From NCBI RefSeq assembly GCF_001651805.1, contig NZ_CP015839.1, positions 1,302,001-1,366,000 on the forward strand: a stretch of DNA of 64,000 nucleotides, written 5' to 3'. Below, one piece after another: positions 9,297 through 20,845 of this stretch. This stretch comes from Marinobacterium aestuarii (GTDB taxonomy: Bacteria; Pseudomonadota; Gammaproteobacteria; Pseudomonadales; Balneatricaceae). Made by a program: the position numbers and the translations under genes. Each line of letters begins with the position of its first letter. The first letter of the stretch is position 1. Below the pieces are notes generated by a model. That model saw only the letters and a program-made list of their open reading frames with translations. It did no database searches and had not been told where the DNA came from.

Positions 9297-9755
9297 TCAG
9301 TGCGATGCCAGACGCAGGGCAGTATCGAATAGCTGCTGGTCAGAAGTGGTATCGCGAAGCGCTGTCAGTACTTCTGCGCGGCTGAAGAGTTCGGCCAGCA
9401 TGGCCAGGGTTTGCAAATGTTCATCGCTGGCCTCGGAGGGCACCAGCAGTACAAAAAGAAGGTCCACCGGCTGGTTGTCGATGGCGTCAAAATCAATAGG
9501 TTCAGCGAGCTTGATCATCATGCCGCTGGCCTGGGTAGCGTTCTCAAGCCGGCAGTGTGGAATGGCGATGCCGCTGCCAATACCGGTGCTGCCAAGCCGT
9601 TCCCGGCCAATCAGGCCGCTGAAGATTTCTTCAGCGGCCAGCCCTTGTGCCTGCTCGGCGATCAAGTTACTGGCTGTTTCCAGTACACGTTTTTTGCTGC
9701 CCCCATCAAGGTTGCAGAATGTCAGAGCGGGGGTCAGCAGTTCATGCAGATACAT
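9297..9755 (-). CDS. ptsN: Nitrogen-PTS protein EIIA-Ntr
   Basis: EIIA domain of the fructose/mannitol type, 152 aa. The active-site histidine is H67 in IAIPHCRL, preceded by the conserved RERLGSTGIGSGIA. As terminal phosphoacceptor of the nitrogen PTS, it regulates potassium uptake, sigma-54-linked and storage-polymer functions in studied species. There is no linked transporter domain. It sits between hpf and rapZ on the minus strand, in the usual rpoN-hpf-ptsN-rapZ-ptsO order. Confidence 0.95.
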   Translation of the reverse strand: MYLHELLTPALTFCNLDGGSKKRVLETASNLIAEQAQGLAAEEIFSGLIGRERLGSTGIGSGIAIPHCRLENATQASGMMIKLAEPIDFDAIDNQPVDLLFVLLVPSEASDEHLQTLAMLAELFSRAEVLTALRDTTSDQQLFDTALRLASH

Positions 9756-9773
9756 GGGCTTATTTGTTTACCG

Positions 9774-10064
9774 TTATTTGTGGTTTTTGGTTTTTTCTTT
9801 GTGCTTGATGATTTGACGGTCAAGCTTGTCGGTCAGACCATCAATGGCGGCGTACATGTCCTGGTGTTCGTGAGTCGCAAACAACTTGCCTCCTGCAAGG
9901 TGAACATCGGCTTCGGCCTGCTGACGCAGCTTTTCTACACTCAGGGTAACCTGGACATTGGTGATGTTATCGAAGTGCCGCTCAAGCTTGCCGAATTTAC
10001 TATGTACATACTCGTGCAGTGCATCGGTAAGTTCGACGTGATGTCCTGTGATGTTGATCTGCAT
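9774..10064 (-). CDS. hpf: Ribosome hibernation promoting factor (short HPF/YhbH)
   Basis: Short-form HPF of 96 aa with the typical start MQINITGHHVELTDAL and the basic C-terminal half. It binds in the 30S A/P-site region and stabilises 100S ribosome dimers in stationary phase (family knowledge). It lacks the C-terminal dimerisation domain of long HPF, so dimerisation would need RMF, which is not in the window. The K-rich tail HKEKTKNHK ends the protein. It lies 50 bases downstream of rpoN, with ptsN 18 bases further. Confidence 0.94.
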   Translation of the reverse strand: MQINITGHHVELTDALHEYVHSKFGKLERHFDNITNVQVTLSVEKLRQQAEADVHLAGGKLFATHEHQDMYAAIDGLTDKLDRQIIKHKEKTKNHK

Positions 10065-10114
10065 AGTTTTCTCCTAGTCAACAGCGGCGAAAGATCGCCT
10101 TGTTTGCATCTCAA

Positions 10115-11635
10115 TTAAACCAGACGCTTGCGCTCATTAGAAGGTGCAATATTCATTGCTTCACGGTATTTCGCCACTGTACGCCTGGCGACTTGAAAAC
10201 CCTGCTCGTCAAGCAGCGTGGCGATCTTGCTGTCGCTCAGTGGTTTGGTGGTACTTTCCGCTGCCACCAGGCGCTTTATCAGCGCCCGAATGGCGGTGGA
10301 AGAGGCGGCGCCGCCGTCGCTGGTACCGACGTGGCTGGAGAAAAAATACTTCAGCTCGAAGATGCCCCGGGGGGTGTGCATGTACTTCTGGGTGGTGACC
10401 CGGGAGATTGTGGACTCATGCATCTCGACGGCCTCGGCGATGTCATGCAGCACCAGCGGCTGCATGGCCTCTTCGCCCTGCTCGAGAAAGCCCTCCTGGC
10501 GAACGACGATTTCCCGCGATACCTTCAGCAGGGTTTCGTTGCGGCTCTGCAGGCTCTTGATGAACCAGCGTGCTTCCTGCAGGTGGTTCTTCAGATAGGT
10601 GTTGTCGGAGCTGTTGTCGGCGCGTCGGATCAGATCCGAGTACTGGGTGTTGATGCGCAGGCGCGGCGCTGTGTCGGGGTTGAGCGCGACCGTCCAGAAG
10701 CCCTTGACCTTGGTGACCACAACATCGGGTATCACATATTCGGCGGTGCTGGTGGTGATGCTGGCGCCGGGCTGTGGGTTCAGGCTCTGAATCAGCAGTA
10801 TGACTTCCTGCAGCTGGTGTTCTTTCAGCCTTGTGCGGCGCAGCAGCTGTTTGTAATCCCGGCTGCCAAGCAGCTGGATAAACTCGCTGACCACGCGAAT
10901 TGCTTCCTTGCGCCAGGGAGTCGACTCCGGTAGCTGACGCAGCTGAATGGCCAGGCATTCGCCCAGATCCCGGCCGCCGACGCCGGCGGGATCGAACTGC
11001 TGGATACGGTGCAGTACGGTTTCGATATCGTCGGAGTCGACGTCTTCGAAATCCTCCGGGTTTTCCTGCTTGAAGTGTTCCAGCAGTTCATCCAGAGATA
11101 TACGCAGGTAACCGTTGGCATCGATGCCATCGACAATGCCTGTGGCGATAAAACGGTCCAGGTCGCTCATGGGTGTCAGGTTAAGCTGCCACTCCAGATG
11201 ATCCTGCAGCGTTTCCTCCGCCGTATCATTGGACTCCATGCTGCCGTCGTCATCGCGGGCCGGGCCGCTGGGCTGGCTGCTCTGAAAGGTGTCGTCCCAG
11301 GAACTGTCGGTGCCAAGCTCCTCGGGGATGTCGTCATTCCAGCTGTCTTCGGCCTGGGGGCTGTCGTCGCTGGCGGAGTTTTCCGCACTGGCGCGTTCGC
11401 CCTCGCTCTCGCTGGCCTTTTGTGGCGCCTCGGAGTTCTGGTGCTCGTTGTAATCGGCATCCGCTGCTTCGTCGTGATCCTCGTCGGAGGACTCGAGCAT
11501 GGGATTGTTTTCGAGCGCTTCCTGAATTTCCTGCTGGAGGTCGAGTGTCGACAACTGCAGCAGGCGAATGGCCTGCTGTAACTGGGGCGTCATGGTCAGG
11601 TGCTGACCAATTTTTAGGTGGAGCCCTTGCTTCAT
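10115..11635 (-). CDS. rpoN: RNA polymerase sigma-54 factor
   Basis: Sigma-54 of 506 aa. The glutamine/leucine-rich activator-responsive region I is at residues 1-45 ([19 protein letters not shown]). A long acidic, low-complexity region II follows (about 50-145), then the core-binding and HTH domains. The RpoN box [10 protein letters not shown] is at 483-492, near the C-terminus. It reads -24/-12 promoters and needs AAA+ activators; none is encoded here. Region II is on the long side for the family. It is followed downstream by hpf, ptsN, rapZ and ptsO, and preceded by lptB with a 152-base gap. Confidence 0.97.
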   Translation of the reverse strand: MKQGLHLKIGQHLTMTPQLQQAIRLLQLSTLDLQQEIQEALENNPMLESSDEDHDEAADADYNEHQNSEAPQKASESEGERASAENSASDDSPQAEDSWNDDIPEELGTDSSWDDTFQSSQPSGPARDDDGSMESNDTAEETLQDHLEWQLNLTPMSDLDRFIATGIVDGIDANGYLRISLDELLEHFKQENPEDFEDVDSDDIETVLHRIQQFDPAGVGGRDLGECLAIQLRQLPESTPWRKEAIRVVSEFIQLLGSRDYKQLLRRTRLKEHQLQEVILLIQSLNPQPGASITTSTAEYVIPDVVVTKVKGFWTVALNPDTAPRLRINTQYSDLIRRADNSSDNTYLKNHLQEARWFIKSLQSRNETLLKVSREIVVRQEGFLEQGEEAMQPLVLHDIAEAVEMHESTISRVTTQKYMHTPRGIFELKYFFSSHVGTSDGGAASSTAIRALIKRLVAAESTTKPLSDSKIATLLDEQGFQVARRTVAKYREAMNIAPSNERKRLV

Positions 11636-11787
11636 AGAAAGACTGCGTTATCTGTGGGAGTGGGTCGAGTTGCTGTGCATTATATGCCTAACCGGGGGCG
11701 GGCGTCGTCTATCTGTCAGGCAGACTGAAGAAACACCGCCGCGGTGGTCATGCAGCGCCAAAAAAAGAGATATCACCCAGTCCGGGC

Positions 11788-12516
11788 TTAAAGCCTGAAT
11801 TGTTCGCCCAGGTAGGCGGCCTTGACCTGCTTGTTGGCGATGATGTCCGCCGGTGTGCCCTGGGCCAGAATGCCGCCTTCGCTGACGATATAGGCGTGTT
11901 CGCAGATGTCGAGGGTTTCGCGCACATTGTGATCGGTGATCAGGACGCCGATGCCCTTGGTCTGCAGGTGGCGGATGGTGTTCTTGATATCGTTGACCGA
12001 AATGGGGTCCACCCCGGCAAAGGGCTCGTCGAGCAGAATAAAGGTCGGCTCGGTGGCCAGGCAGCGGGCAATCTCGACCCGGCGACGCTCGCCGCCGGAC
12101 AGCGCCATGCCGAGGCTGTCGCGGATGTGCACAATGTGGAATTCTTCCAGCAATTGCTCAAGACGCTGCTCGCGGCCGGCGCGGTCAAGATCCTTGCGGG
12201 TCTCGAGGATGGCCATCAGGTTGTCACGCACGCTGAGCTTGCGAAAAATGGACGCTTCCTGGGGCAGGTAGCCCAGTCCCTTGCGGGCACGGCCGTGCAT
12301 CGGCAGGGAGGTGATGTCCTGGTCGTTGAGCAGTACCTGGCCCTGATCGGCGTTAACGAGCCCGACAATCATGTAGAAGCAGGTGGTCTTGCCGGCCCCG
12401 TTGGGGCCCAGCAGCCCCGTAATCTGGCCGCTTTTCAGGCTCAGTGAAACATCCCGTACAACGGCCCGGCCCTTGTAGCTTTTGGCCAGCTGGCGCGCTT
12501 CCAGTGTGCTGGTCAT
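11788..12516 (-). CDS. lptB: LPS export ABC transporter ATPase LptB
   Basis: ABC ATPase of 242 aa that powers LPS extraction from the inner membrane with LptF and LptG, whose genes are not in this window. Walker [10 protein letters not shown] (37-45), signature [16 protein letters not shown] and Walker [14 protein letters not shown] are all intact, and the C-terminal [15 protein letters not shown] is typical of LptB. The start codon overlaps the lptA stop by 4 bases, so the genes are translationally coupled. Confidence 0.97.
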   Translation of the reverse strand: MTSTLEARQLAKSYKGRAVVRDVSLSLKSGQITGLLGPNGAGKTTCFYMIVGLVNADQGQVLLNDQDITSLPMHGRARKGLGYLPQEASIFRKLSVRDNLMAILETRKDLDRAGREQRLEQLLEEFHIVHIRDSLGMALSGGERRRVEIARCLATEPTFILLDEPFAGVDPISVNDIKNTIRHLQTKGIGVLITDHNVRETLDICEHAYIVSEGGILAQGTPADIIANKQVKAAYLGEQFRL

Positions 12517-13019
12517 TGCGCCGCCCCTTTGGGCTGGATGACCATCTGCACACGGCCCTGGCCGCCTTCGCCGCTGAAGGCGTTGACCAGGGATTTGTCG
12601 AGGTTGTAAACGATCTTCTGCCCGGTAAAGGTGTCTTTCTGCTGCACCACCCGGGCCTTGCCGGTGATGGTGATTTCCTGGCGATTGACCTGGTAGTCCA
12701 TGCGCTCGCCATAGGCATTGGTCACCGGCTTGTCTTTGGCCGCCTGTTGCTCGAACTTGACATCCCCCGTGGCCAGAATGCGATTGACGCCGGATTCGCT
12801 GCGGTGCAGGTCAACATTGCGGGCGTTGATTTTCAACGTGCCCTGGGCAATCTCGACATTGCCGCTATAGGTGGTGATGCCGGTGTTGTCATCGATGGTG
12901 GCGGTGTCGGCGCTGACATGGATCGGCTGGTTGCGATCGGTCGGCAGGGCCAGACTGGTGCCGGAAAGACTCAGGGACAGCAGGGCTGCCAGCCAGAGGC
13001 GGGTATTATTTGGTTTCAT
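12513..13019 (-). CDS. lptA: Periplasmic LPS transport protein LptA
   Basis: Periplasmic bridge protein that carries LPS between LptC and LptD. A signal peptide ([18 protein letters not shown], cleaved near ALA-LP) is followed by an OstA-type beta-jellyroll domain with the [19 protein letters not shown] start typical of the family. I choose the ATG at 13019 because AGGGA lies four bases before it; an in-frame ATG at 13034 would add five residues. The gene overlaps the end of lptC by 14 bases and the start of lptB by 4, a tightly coupled lptC-lptA-lptB unit. Confidence 0.93.
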   Translation of the reverse strand: MKPNNTRLWLAALLSLSLSGTSLALPTDRNQPIHVSADTATIDDNTGITTYSGNVEIAQGTLKINARNVDLHRSESGVNRILATGDVKFEQQAAKDKPVTNAYGERMDYQVNRQEITITGKARVVQQKDTFTGQKIVYNLDKSLVNAFSGEGGQGRVQMVIQPKGAAQ

Positions 13020-13584
13020 AGCGTCCCTCGACATCGGACAGTAGCTCGACTTGGCGGCTATTCAGGTAAGCCTTCATGCCATTGGCCCGGGTTTCACCCC
13101 CCTGGCTGAACAGCGTGACGGCGGTGTCTGTTTCGATAAATTGTTCTGATGGCATCAGGGTCAGTGCTTCGGTTTCCAGCCGCAGCGGTGTGCTGCTGGC
13201 GCCTTTGTCACTGCTGCTCTGTACGCGCACGGCGCCGTTGAGCCGGACCTGCTCGTCACTGTCCTGCATCCGGCCCTGCTGGGCGCTGATCAGCACCTCG
13301 CCCCGACTATCGTTGCGAAACAGCACTATGTCCGGCGTCCGGGCGCGCAGTTCGCCGGGCTGCGGGTAGTGTTCGAGCTGCGGCGATCTGAGCTCCTGAT
13401 GCAGCTGTCCGCGGGCATCGAACTGGCGAATGGTGGCATCGCGCAGATAGTAGTCCGTATCGGCGCTGCCTGGTGTTAGCTCGGGTGCTGCTGCCTCAGT
13501 GGGGGCGCGATCGGCCCCCCAGTAAAGCAGTATTGGTGCCAGCAGGGCGGTGGCGAGGATAAGACGCGTCCGGCTGCTCAACAT
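13006..13584 (-). CDS. lptC: LPS export system protein LptC
   Basis: Bitopic inner-membrane protein of 192 aa: one N-terminal helix (RLILATALLAPILLYWG, about residues 7-23), then a periplasmic jellyroll that passes LPS from LptB2FG to LptA. The motif YYLRDATIRQFDARGQL and the segment GVRVQSS-like strands fit the family. It starts 3 bases after kdsC, so Kdo synthesis and LPS export share one transcript. Confidence 0.93.
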   Translation of the reverse strand: MLSSRTRLILATALLAPILLYWGADRAPTEAAAPELTPGSADTDYYLRDATIRQFDARGQLHQELRSPQLEHYPQPGELRARTPDIVLFRNDSRGEVLISAQQGRMQDSDEQVRLNGAVRVQSSSDKGASSTPLRLETEALTLMPSEQFIETDTAVTLFSQGGETRANGMKAYLNSRQVELLSDVEGRYETK

Positions 13585-13587
13585 GAT

Positions 13588-14139
13588 CTAGAGGTACTCG
13601 CTAATAAGGGACTCGAGCTGGCCACGGGCGCTGAGTATCTGCTCGCAGAATTCGCGTCCCGCGCCTGCGCCGCCTGCCCGCTGGGTGCACCAGTGTGCAT
13701 GCTGCAGCATCAGCGGATGGCCGTTGGGAACTGTAGCGCCAAAGGCGACGGCGCGAATGGCTGCAAGATCCGGCCAGTCATCGCCGATATAGGCGGTGGT
13801 GTCGCTGTCGTGCGCCGTCTGGGCCCAGATTTCCTTGAGTGCGACCAGCTTGTCTTCACGCCCCTGCAGCAGATGGGTAATGCCCAGTGCCTTGGCACGC
13901 ATTTCCACCTGGGGTGAGCGGCGACCGGTAATAATGGCGGTTTCGATGCCGGCCTGCTGCAGCAGCTTGATGCCCAGGCCGTCCAGGGTATTGAAGCTTT
14001 TTACTTCGGAGCCATCGGGGAGGAAATCAAGATGACCGTCGGTCAGCACGCCGTCGACGTCAAACACCGCCAGGGTAACCTTGCGCAGGCGTTCAACCAG
14101 TTCACTGGGTAGTGACGCAGAGGGGTTGTAAAGGCTCAT
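13588..14139 (-). CDS. kdsC: 3-deoxy-D-manno-octulosonate 8-phosphate phosphatase
   Basis: HAD-superfamily phosphatase of 183 aa without a cap domain, the tetrameric KdsC type. The nucleophile and acid/base are D27 and D29 in VFDVDGVLTDG; the later motifs IITGRRSPQ and YIGDDWPDL complete the site. It releases phosphate from Kdo-8-phosphate in Kdo/LPS core synthesis. The start overlaps the kdsD stop by one base, so the two consecutive pathway enzymes at the ends of Kdo synthesis are co-translated. Confidence 0.95.
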   Translation of the reverse strand: MSLYNPSASLPSELVERLRKVTLAVFDVDGVLTDGHLDFLPDGSEVKSFNTLDGLGIKLLQQAGIETAIITGRRSPQVEMRAKALGITHLLQGREDKLVALKEIWAQTAHDSDTTAYIGDDWPDLAAIRAVAFGATVPNGHPLMLQHAHWCTQRAGGAGAGREFCEQILSARGQLESLISEYL

Positions 14140-15113
14140 CAGATCACTCCTGCCTTGAGCATGTCGTGCATGTTCAGGGCGCCGACCGGGCGACGGTTCT
14201 CGTCCACCACCAGCAGGGCGTTGATCTGGCGTGACTGCATCACCTGCAACGCCTCGGCGGCCAAAATGCCGGCGGCGACCGTGGTGCAGTCCGGTGTCAT
14301 GACCTCGCTGATGGGCGTGTTCTTCAGGTCGATGTCGCGATCCAGAGTGCGGCGCAGGTCACCGTCGGTAAAGAGACCGCACAGGCGGCCTTCGCTATCG
14401 GTCACCGCGGTCATGCCCAGGCGCTTGCGGGTTACTTCCAGCAGCGTCTGATTAATCGAAGTATCGCTGCTGACGCAAGGGATATCGTCGCCGGTGTGCA
14501 TCAGGTCGCTGACCTTGAGCAGCAGGCGGCGCCCCAAACTGCCGCCGGGGTGGGAAAAGGCAAAGTCTTCGGCGCTGAAACCGCGGGCTTCCAGCAGGGC
14601 GATGGCCAGGGCATCTCCCATCACCAGCTGAGCCGTGGTGCTGGACGTTGGCGCCAGGCCCAGGGGGCAGGCTTCGCGCTCGACACCGATATGCAGGCTG
14701 GCATCCGAGGCCTGGGCCATGGTGGAGTTGGGGTTGGCCGTAATGCTGATCAGGGGGGCATTCATGCGTTTGATCAGGGGTAAAATGGTCACGACTTCAG
14801 AGGTTTCGCCGGAGTTGGATAGAGCAATAACCACATCCTTGCTGGTAATCATGCCCATATCGCCGTGGCTGGCTTCACCCGGGTGAACAAAAAACGCCGG
14901 GGTGCCCGTGCTGGCGAGGGTTGCGGCTATCTTGTTGCCGATATGGCCGGACTTGCCCATGCCGGTCACGATCACGCGGCCCTCGCAGCCAAGCAGCAGG
15001 TCGCAGGCGCGGGTGAAATCGCCGTTCAGGTGATTGAGCAGGTCGGATACAGCGTCACGCTCCAGTTCGATGGTGCGGCGTGCGGTGCTGAGATAGTCGA
15101 AGGGTTCGCTCAT
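14139..15113 (-). CDS. kdsD: D-arabinose-5-phosphate isomerase
   Basis: Isomerase of 324 aa that makes arabinose-5-phosphate from ribulose-5-phosphate, the first step to Kdo. The N-terminal SIS domain carries VTGMGKSGHIGNKIAATLAS (about 50-69) and the conserved GEASHGDMGMI; two CBS domains follow from about residue 205. It is the first gene of the minus-strand kds-lpt-rpoN block, with the divergent mlaF 375 bases away. Confidence 0.96.
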   Translation of the reverse strand: MSEPFDYLSTARRTIELERDAVSDLLNHLNGDFTRACDLLLGCEGRVIVTGMGKSGHIGNKIAATLASTGTPAFFVHPGEASHGDMGMITSKDVVIALSNSGETSEVVTILPLIKRMNAPLISITANPNSTMAQASDASLHIGVEREACPLGLAPTSSTTAQLVMGDALAIALLEARGFSAEDFAFSHPGGSLGRRLLLKVSDLMHTGDDIPCVSSDTSINQTLLEVTRKRLGMTAVTDSEGRLCGLFTDGDLRRTLDRDIDLKNTPISEVMTPDCTTVAAGILAAEALQVMQSRQINALLVVDENRRPVGALNMHDMLKAGVI

Positions 15114-15488
15114 CGAATTCGGCCTTGCGGGTTGTTAAATGGTCGTGGCTTTCAAAATACGCACAGTGTACAGCAGTGCCGGTCACAGTGCCGCTCAGAG
15201 CAGGGCCGGATTTTCGGCACTGAATGCATGACGGAGCGGCACGGACAGCTCCCGGCAGCGGCCTGGATCTGGCTGCACACTAAGGCACAGGCCCCGTGGC
15301 AGGCTGCGCAGGGCATCTATTAGAACAGAATGGCAAGTCCGTGCAAGCGTGGAGCCGGAAATCAGGCCCTGTGGGCGCCGTTGCCTAAGTAAAATTTCCG
15401 GTTTGTGCGCCGCAATGATATATTTCAGCCTTTTAATCTGCCAGGGCGAATATCACGGCAGGCTCAAGGCTGACCTGCTGCTTCATAT
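15114..15488. promoter_or_regulatory. Divergent intergenic region kdsD/mlaF
   Basis: These 375 bases separate two divergent envelope operons and must hold promoters for both. An AT-rich stretch (AATGATATATTTCAG, about 15414-15428) is a candidate -10 region for mlaF. I find no convincing -35/-10 pair, no coding potential and no RNA gene. Confidence 0.45.
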
Positions 15489-16298
15489 ATGGAAAACATC
15501 GAAGATTTCACAATCAATATCAGTAACCTGAGTTTCTCCCGTGGTGAACGTAGCATCTTCCGCGATCTGAACATGCAGATCCCGCGCGGCAAGATCACTG
15601 CGATCATGGGGCCTTCGGGGACAGGTAAAACCACCTTGCTGAAACTGATCGGGGGCCAGCTGCTGCCCGATACCGGACGCATTGAGCTTGAGGGTGACAA
15701 TATTCCCACGCTGTCGCGGGCGGACCTGTTCGAGGTGCGCGCGCGCATGGGCATGCTGTTTCAGAGCGGAGCCCTGTTCACCGACATGACGGTGTTCGAG
15801 AATGTGGCCTTTCCGCTGCGGGTGCATACCGATCTGCCTCAGGACATGATCCGTGATGTGGTGCTGATGAAGCTGCAGGCCGTGGGTCTGCGCGGTGCCC
15901 AGGATCTGATGCCCAGCGAACTGTCCGGTGGCATGGCGCGGCGCGTGGCGCTGGCGCGGGCCATAGTGCTGGATCCGCATATCGTTATGTATGACGAACC
16001 CTTCACCGGGCAGGACCCCATCGCCATGGGGGTACTGGTCAATCTGATCCGGCGTCTGAACCAGGCGCTGGGGCATACCAGCATTATCGTTTCACACGAC
16101 ATTCAGGAAACCCTTGGTATAGCTGATTACATCTATCTGGTATCGGGGGGTTCGGTGATTGCCAGCGGCACTCCGGCCGAACTGCGGGCCGATGAGTCCG
16201 AACAGGTGAAACAGTTTATGCACGGGTTGCCGGACGGTCCTGTAGCATTCCATTTTCCGGCCGGTGACTACCAGGCCGAATTGATGAAAGGGTCGTAA
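15489..16298 (+). CDS. mlaF: Phospholipid transport ABC ATPase MlaF
   Basis: ATPase of 269 aa of the MlaFEDB complex, which moves glycerophospholipids between the MlaC shuttle and the inner membrane. Walker A GPSGTGKTTL (about 41-50), signature LSGGMARRVALARAI and Walker B IVMYDEPFTGQDP are present. The LSGGM signature with RR is typical of Mkl/MlaF and not of LptB. First gene of mlaF-mlaE-mlaD-mlaC-mlaB; mlaE starts 3 bases downstream. Confidence 0.96.
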   Translation: MENIEDFTINISNLSFSRGERSIFRDLNMQIPRGKITAIMGPSGTGKTTLLKLIGGQLLPDTGRIELEGDNIPTLSRADLFEVRARMGMLFQSGALFTDMTVFENVAFPLRVHTDLPQDMIRDVVLMKLQAVGLRGAQDLMPSELSGGMARRVALARAIVLDPHIVMYDEPFTGQDPIAMGVLVNLIRRLNQALGHTSIIVSHDIQETLGIADYIYLVSGGSVIASGTPAELRADESEQVKQFMHGLPDGPVAFHFPAGDYQAELMKGS

Positions 16299-16301
16299 AG
16301 G

Positions 16302-17084
16302 ATGCTGGATCGCCTTCAGGCGCTGGGCCATATCGGACTGGAAGGGCTGTCTGCCCTGGGCCGCTCCGGGTCGCTGCTGGCGCACGTACTTATCGCGCGA
16401 CCCCAGCCCATGGTGATGTTTCCGCTGCTGCTGAAACAGATCTACTTCGTGGGTGTGTTGTCGCTGGTTATCATTCTGGTGTCGGGCACCTTTATCGGCA
16501 TGGTGCTCGGCTTGCAGGGCTACACCATCCTGGTCAGCTATGGCTCCGAACAGGCCGTCGGTCAGATGGTGGCGCTGAGCCTGGTGCGCGAGCTCGGCCC
16601 CGTGGTCACGGCACTTTTGTTTGCCGGCCGGGCAGGGTCTGCCCTCACGGCCGAAATTGGCCTGATGAAGGCCACTGAGCAGTTGTCCAGTCTGGAAATG
16701 ATCGGGGTTGATCCCTATCGGCGTATTATCGCTCCGCGTTTCTGGGCCGGTTTTATTTGTCTGCCAATCCTGGCAGCCATTTTCTCAACGGTTGGTGTCT
16801 GGGGCGGAGCCCTGGTGAGCATTGACTGGCTGGGGATATATGAGGGTTCTTTCTGGGCCAATATGCAGCAGTCGGTGGACTTCTATGACGATGTCCTCAA
16901 TGGCCTGATCAAGGCGGTGGTATTCGGTTTCGTGGTGACCTGGGTGGCGGTATACCAGGGCTATGACTGCGTGCCGACCTCCGAGGGGATCAGCCAGGCG
17001 ACAACGCGTACCGTGGTGTATGCGTCGCTGTGGGTACTGGGGCTCGATTTTATTCTCACCGCTTTGATGTTTGGAGAGTTTTAG
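16302..17084 (+). CDS. mlaE: Phospholipid transport permease MlaE
   Basis: Inner-membrane permease of 260 aa (MlaE/DUF140 family) with an N-terminal amphipathic helix and about five membrane helices. Family signatures are [36 protein letters not shown] and the C-terminal YQGYDC(V)PTSEG loop. It forms the lipid cavity of MlaFEDB. The following mlaD start lies two bases after its stop codon. Confidence 0.96.
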   Translation: MLDRLQALGHIGLEGLSALGRSGSLLAHVLIARPQPMVMFPLLLKQIYFVGVLSLVIILVSGTFIGMVLGLQGYTILVSYGSEQAVGQMVALSLVRELGPVVTALLFAGRAGSALTAEIGLMKATEQLSSLEMIGVDPYRRIIAPRFWAGFICLPILAAIFSTVGVWGGALVSIDWLGIYEGSFWANMQQSVDFYDDVLNGLIKAVVFGFVVTWVAVYQGYDCVPTSEGISQATTRTVVYASLWVLGLDFILTALMFGEF

Positions 17085-17085
17085 G

Positions 17086-17544
17086 ATGCGTACGAGGGTG
17101 GTGGAGATCAGTGTTGGCGGCTTCATGCTGACAGGGATCCTGGCATTGATTCTGCTGGCACTGAATGTCAGCGGACTGAAAGTGTCTGATAGCGGGAGCA
17201 GCTATCGCGTGTTGGCGCGGTTCGAAAACATCGGTGGCCTGGCGCCCCGAGCCAAGGTGACGCTGTCCGGCGTCCAGATTGGTCAGGTGAAGTCAATTTC
17301 GATTGATGAGCGCCTGCTGATGGCGGTGGTTGAACTGGATATCAATAGTTCGGTGGATTATCTGAGCCGTGACAGTTCGGCGCAGATTCTGACGGCGGGC
17401 CTGCTGGGCGAACAGTACATCGGTATTACGCCAGGTGCTGAAGATGAGATGCTCGAGGACGGCGATGCGCTGGAGAATACTCAATCAGCACTGGTGCTGG
17501 AAAACCTGGTAAGCAAATTCCTTTTCAACAAGGTCAGTGAGTGA
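17086..17544 (+). CDS. mlaD: Phospholipid-binding MCE protein MlaD
   Basis: MCE-domain protein of 152 aa with one N-terminal helix (EISVGGFMLTGILALILLAL) and a single MCE domain (about 40-120), including GLAPRAKVTLSGVQIGQV and the LLGEQYIGI stretch. In the family it forms a hexameric ring with a hydrophobic pore on top of MlaFE. I take the ATG at 17086, where homologous sequence (MRTRVVEISVG) begins, rather than the in-frame TTG at 17071. The stop overlaps the SD region of mlaC. Confidence 0.95.
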   Translation: MRTRVVEISVGGFMLTGILALILLALNVSGLKVSDSGSSYRVLARFENIGGLAPRAKVTLSGVQIGQVKSISIDERLLMAVVELDINSSVDYLSRDSSAQILTAGLLGEQYIGITPGAEDEMLEDGDALENTQSALVLENLVSKFLFNKVSE

Positions 17545-17552
17545 GGTTTGTC

Positions 17553-18194
17553 ATGAAGCGATTGTTAACAAGCGTTGCGTTGATGTTGTCATTACTGCTG
17601 CCAACGCTGCCGGCTCAGGCCAGCTGGGAAGCGGCCAGCGGTGTGGTTGAAAAAGTGACTCAGGACATGGTGACCTTGCTGGAAGAGGGTGTCGATATCA
17701 ATAACGATGCATCCCTCAATGACGCCATGGCTCGGGTTGAACAGCGTCTGGACGGCCTGATCGATTTTGACTACATCGCGCAGCGCGTGATGGGCAAGTT
17801 TTACCGTCGGGCCAATGATGCCGAGCGTGCTCACTTTGCCACCGTCTTCAAGCACACCATGGTGAAAACCTATACAAAGGCACTGGCCGGCTTTGAAATC
17901 AGCCGCGTTGAAGTGGCACCTCAGGGGCCTGAAAGCCCTGAACCCGACAAGCAGGTTGTAACCCTGAATGTCTACTCCGGTGCCGGCACCAGGTACAGCC
18001 TGGTGAACTACATGCTGGAGCGCGACGGCCAGTGGCAGCTGGTAAACGTTATTCTGGATGGTATCAACCTGCGTCTGACGTTCACCAATCAGTTCGCCGA
18101 TCTGGCTGAACGCAACAATGGCAATATCCAGCAGGTTATCACCAGCTGGGAAAGCCAGGTTGACAGCCGGGTGACCAAAACCGAGGGCAGCTGA
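17553..18194 (+). CDS. mlaC: Periplasmic phospholipid shuttle MlaC
   Basis: Secreted soluble protein of about 213 aa. The signal peptide MKRLLTSVALMLSLLLPTLPAQA is followed by a mixed fold with FDYIAQRVMGKFYRRANDAE and the conserved closing VNVILDGINLRLTFTNQF. It carries phospholipid between the MlaA-porin complex and MlaD. The ATG at 17553 has GAGG six bases upstream; the GTG at 17541 would put charged residues before the signal peptide without benefit. mlaB follows with a one-base overlap. Confidence 0.94.
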   Translation: MKRLLTSVALMLSLLLPTLPAQASWEAASGVVEKVTQDMVTLLEEGVDINNDASLNDAMARVEQRLDGLIDFDYIAQRVMGKFYRRANDAERAHFATVFKHTMVKTYTKALAGFEISRVEVAPQGPESPEPDKQVVTLNVYSGAGTRYSLVNYMLERDGQWQLVNVILDGINLRLTFTNQFADLAERNNGNIQQVITSWESQVDSRVTKTEGS

Positions 18195-18502
18195 TGCAGG
18201 CTTCTGTCGAGGTACGCGCCGCCGACGAGGTGGCGCTGAGCGGTGATCTGCGTTTTGCCACCGTATCCGGGGTGCGTGAGCGCCTCGAGCGGCTTATTGC
18301 CACCGGCGAGTCGCACTGTGTGGTGGACTTTTCCGCCGTCACCAGTGTCGACAGCGCTGCGCTGTCGCTCTGGCTGTGCTGTCAGCGCGAAGCGCAGGAG
18401 CGCAATATCGATCTGCAGGCCCGCTATGTGCCGGAAGATCTGCTGTCGATCGCCGGCCTGGTCGGTCTGGGTCACCTGTTCAGTTCCGTGATCAGTGAGT
18501 AG
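18194..18502 (+). CDS. mlaB: STAS-domain protein MlaB
   Basis: Single STAS domain of 102 aa, the cytoplasmic accessory subunit that binds MlaF and is needed for a stable, active MlaFEDB complex. The loop VVDFSAVTSVDSAALSLW (about 42-59) is the STAS signature, with serines at the position phosphorylated in anti-sigma antagonists; in MlaB phosphorylation is not known to be used. Last gene of the mla operon. Confidence 0.92.
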   Translation: MQASVEVRAADEVALSGDLRFATVSGVRERLERLIATGESHCVVDFSAVTSVDSAALSLWLCCQREAQERNIDLQARYVPEDLLSIAGLVGLGHLFSSVISE

Positions 18503-18648
18503 TGAGCGGTACTCAAGCTTAGGGCTTAGTACCCGGCGGTAACGCTTTATCGTCCAGGAGCAGCCCCTGCGGGGCGTCGCGTTTTAGCCGTCATTCGGCT
18601 ATTATTCGGCGCCTGTTTTGATTTGAAGAATGAGTGTTGGAGAGCGGT

Positions 18649-20179
<1,531 letters not shown>

Positions 20180-20197
20180 CAGGGACACACTAGACTT

Positions 20198-20842
20198 ATG
20201 ACTCAACCGTTGACCATTGCGCTCTCCAAGGGGCGCATTCTGAAGGAAACACTGCCGCTGCTTGAGGCGGCGGGCATAGTACCGGCCGAAGATATTTTCA
20301 GCAGCCGCAAACTGATTTTCGATACCAATCAGGACCATGTGAAGCTGGTGGTCATTCGTGCCACCGATGTGCCGACCTACGTGGAATATGGCGGGGCGGA
20401 CATGGGGATCTCCGGCAAGGACGTCCTGCTGGAGCATGGCGGCGAAGGCCTCTATGAACCGCTGGATCTGGAAATCGCCTGCTGCAAGCTGATGACGGCG
20501 GGTCTGGTCAAGGCCGCACCGGTCAAGGGCCGCCTGCGTATCGCCACCAAGTTCGTCAACCTGACCCGCGAGTACTTTGCGCGCCAGGGGCTGCAGGTGG
20601 ATATCATCAAGCTTTATGGCGCCATGGAGCTGGCACCCATCATGGGGCTGGCCGATCAGATCGTTGATATCGTCGATACCGGCAACACGCTGCGGGCCAA
20701 CGGCCTGGAGCCGCTGGAACTGATAGCACCCATCAGCTCCAGGCTGGTGGTGGGGCAGGCGTCGATGAAAATGAAATATGACCTGATACAGCCGATTGTC
20801 GACAGCATGGCGCAGGCTGTTGTGGCACGGCGTGGAGCCTGA
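20198..20842 (+). CDS. hisG: ATP phosphoribosyltransferase, short form
   Basis: First enzyme of histidine synthesis, condensing ATP and PRPP. At 214 aa it is the short (HisG-S) form: it has the two periplasmic-binding-like catalytic lobes and the PRPP loop [14 protein letters not shown] but no C-terminal ACT-like regulatory domain. Short HisG works only with the HisZ subunit in studied organisms; hisZ is not in this window. Followed after 3 bases by hisD. Confidence 0.95.
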   Translation: MTQPLTIALSKGRILKETLPLLEAAGIVPAEDIFSSRKLIFDTNQDHVKLVVIRATDVPTYVEYGGADMGISGKDVLLEHGGEGLYEPLDLEIACCKLMTAGLVKAAPVKGRLRIATKFVNLTREYFARQGLQVDIIKLYGAMELAPIMGLADQIVDIVDTGNTLRANGLEPLELIAPISSRLVVGQASMKMKYDLIQPIVDSMAQAVVARRGA

Positions 20843-20845
20843 GTT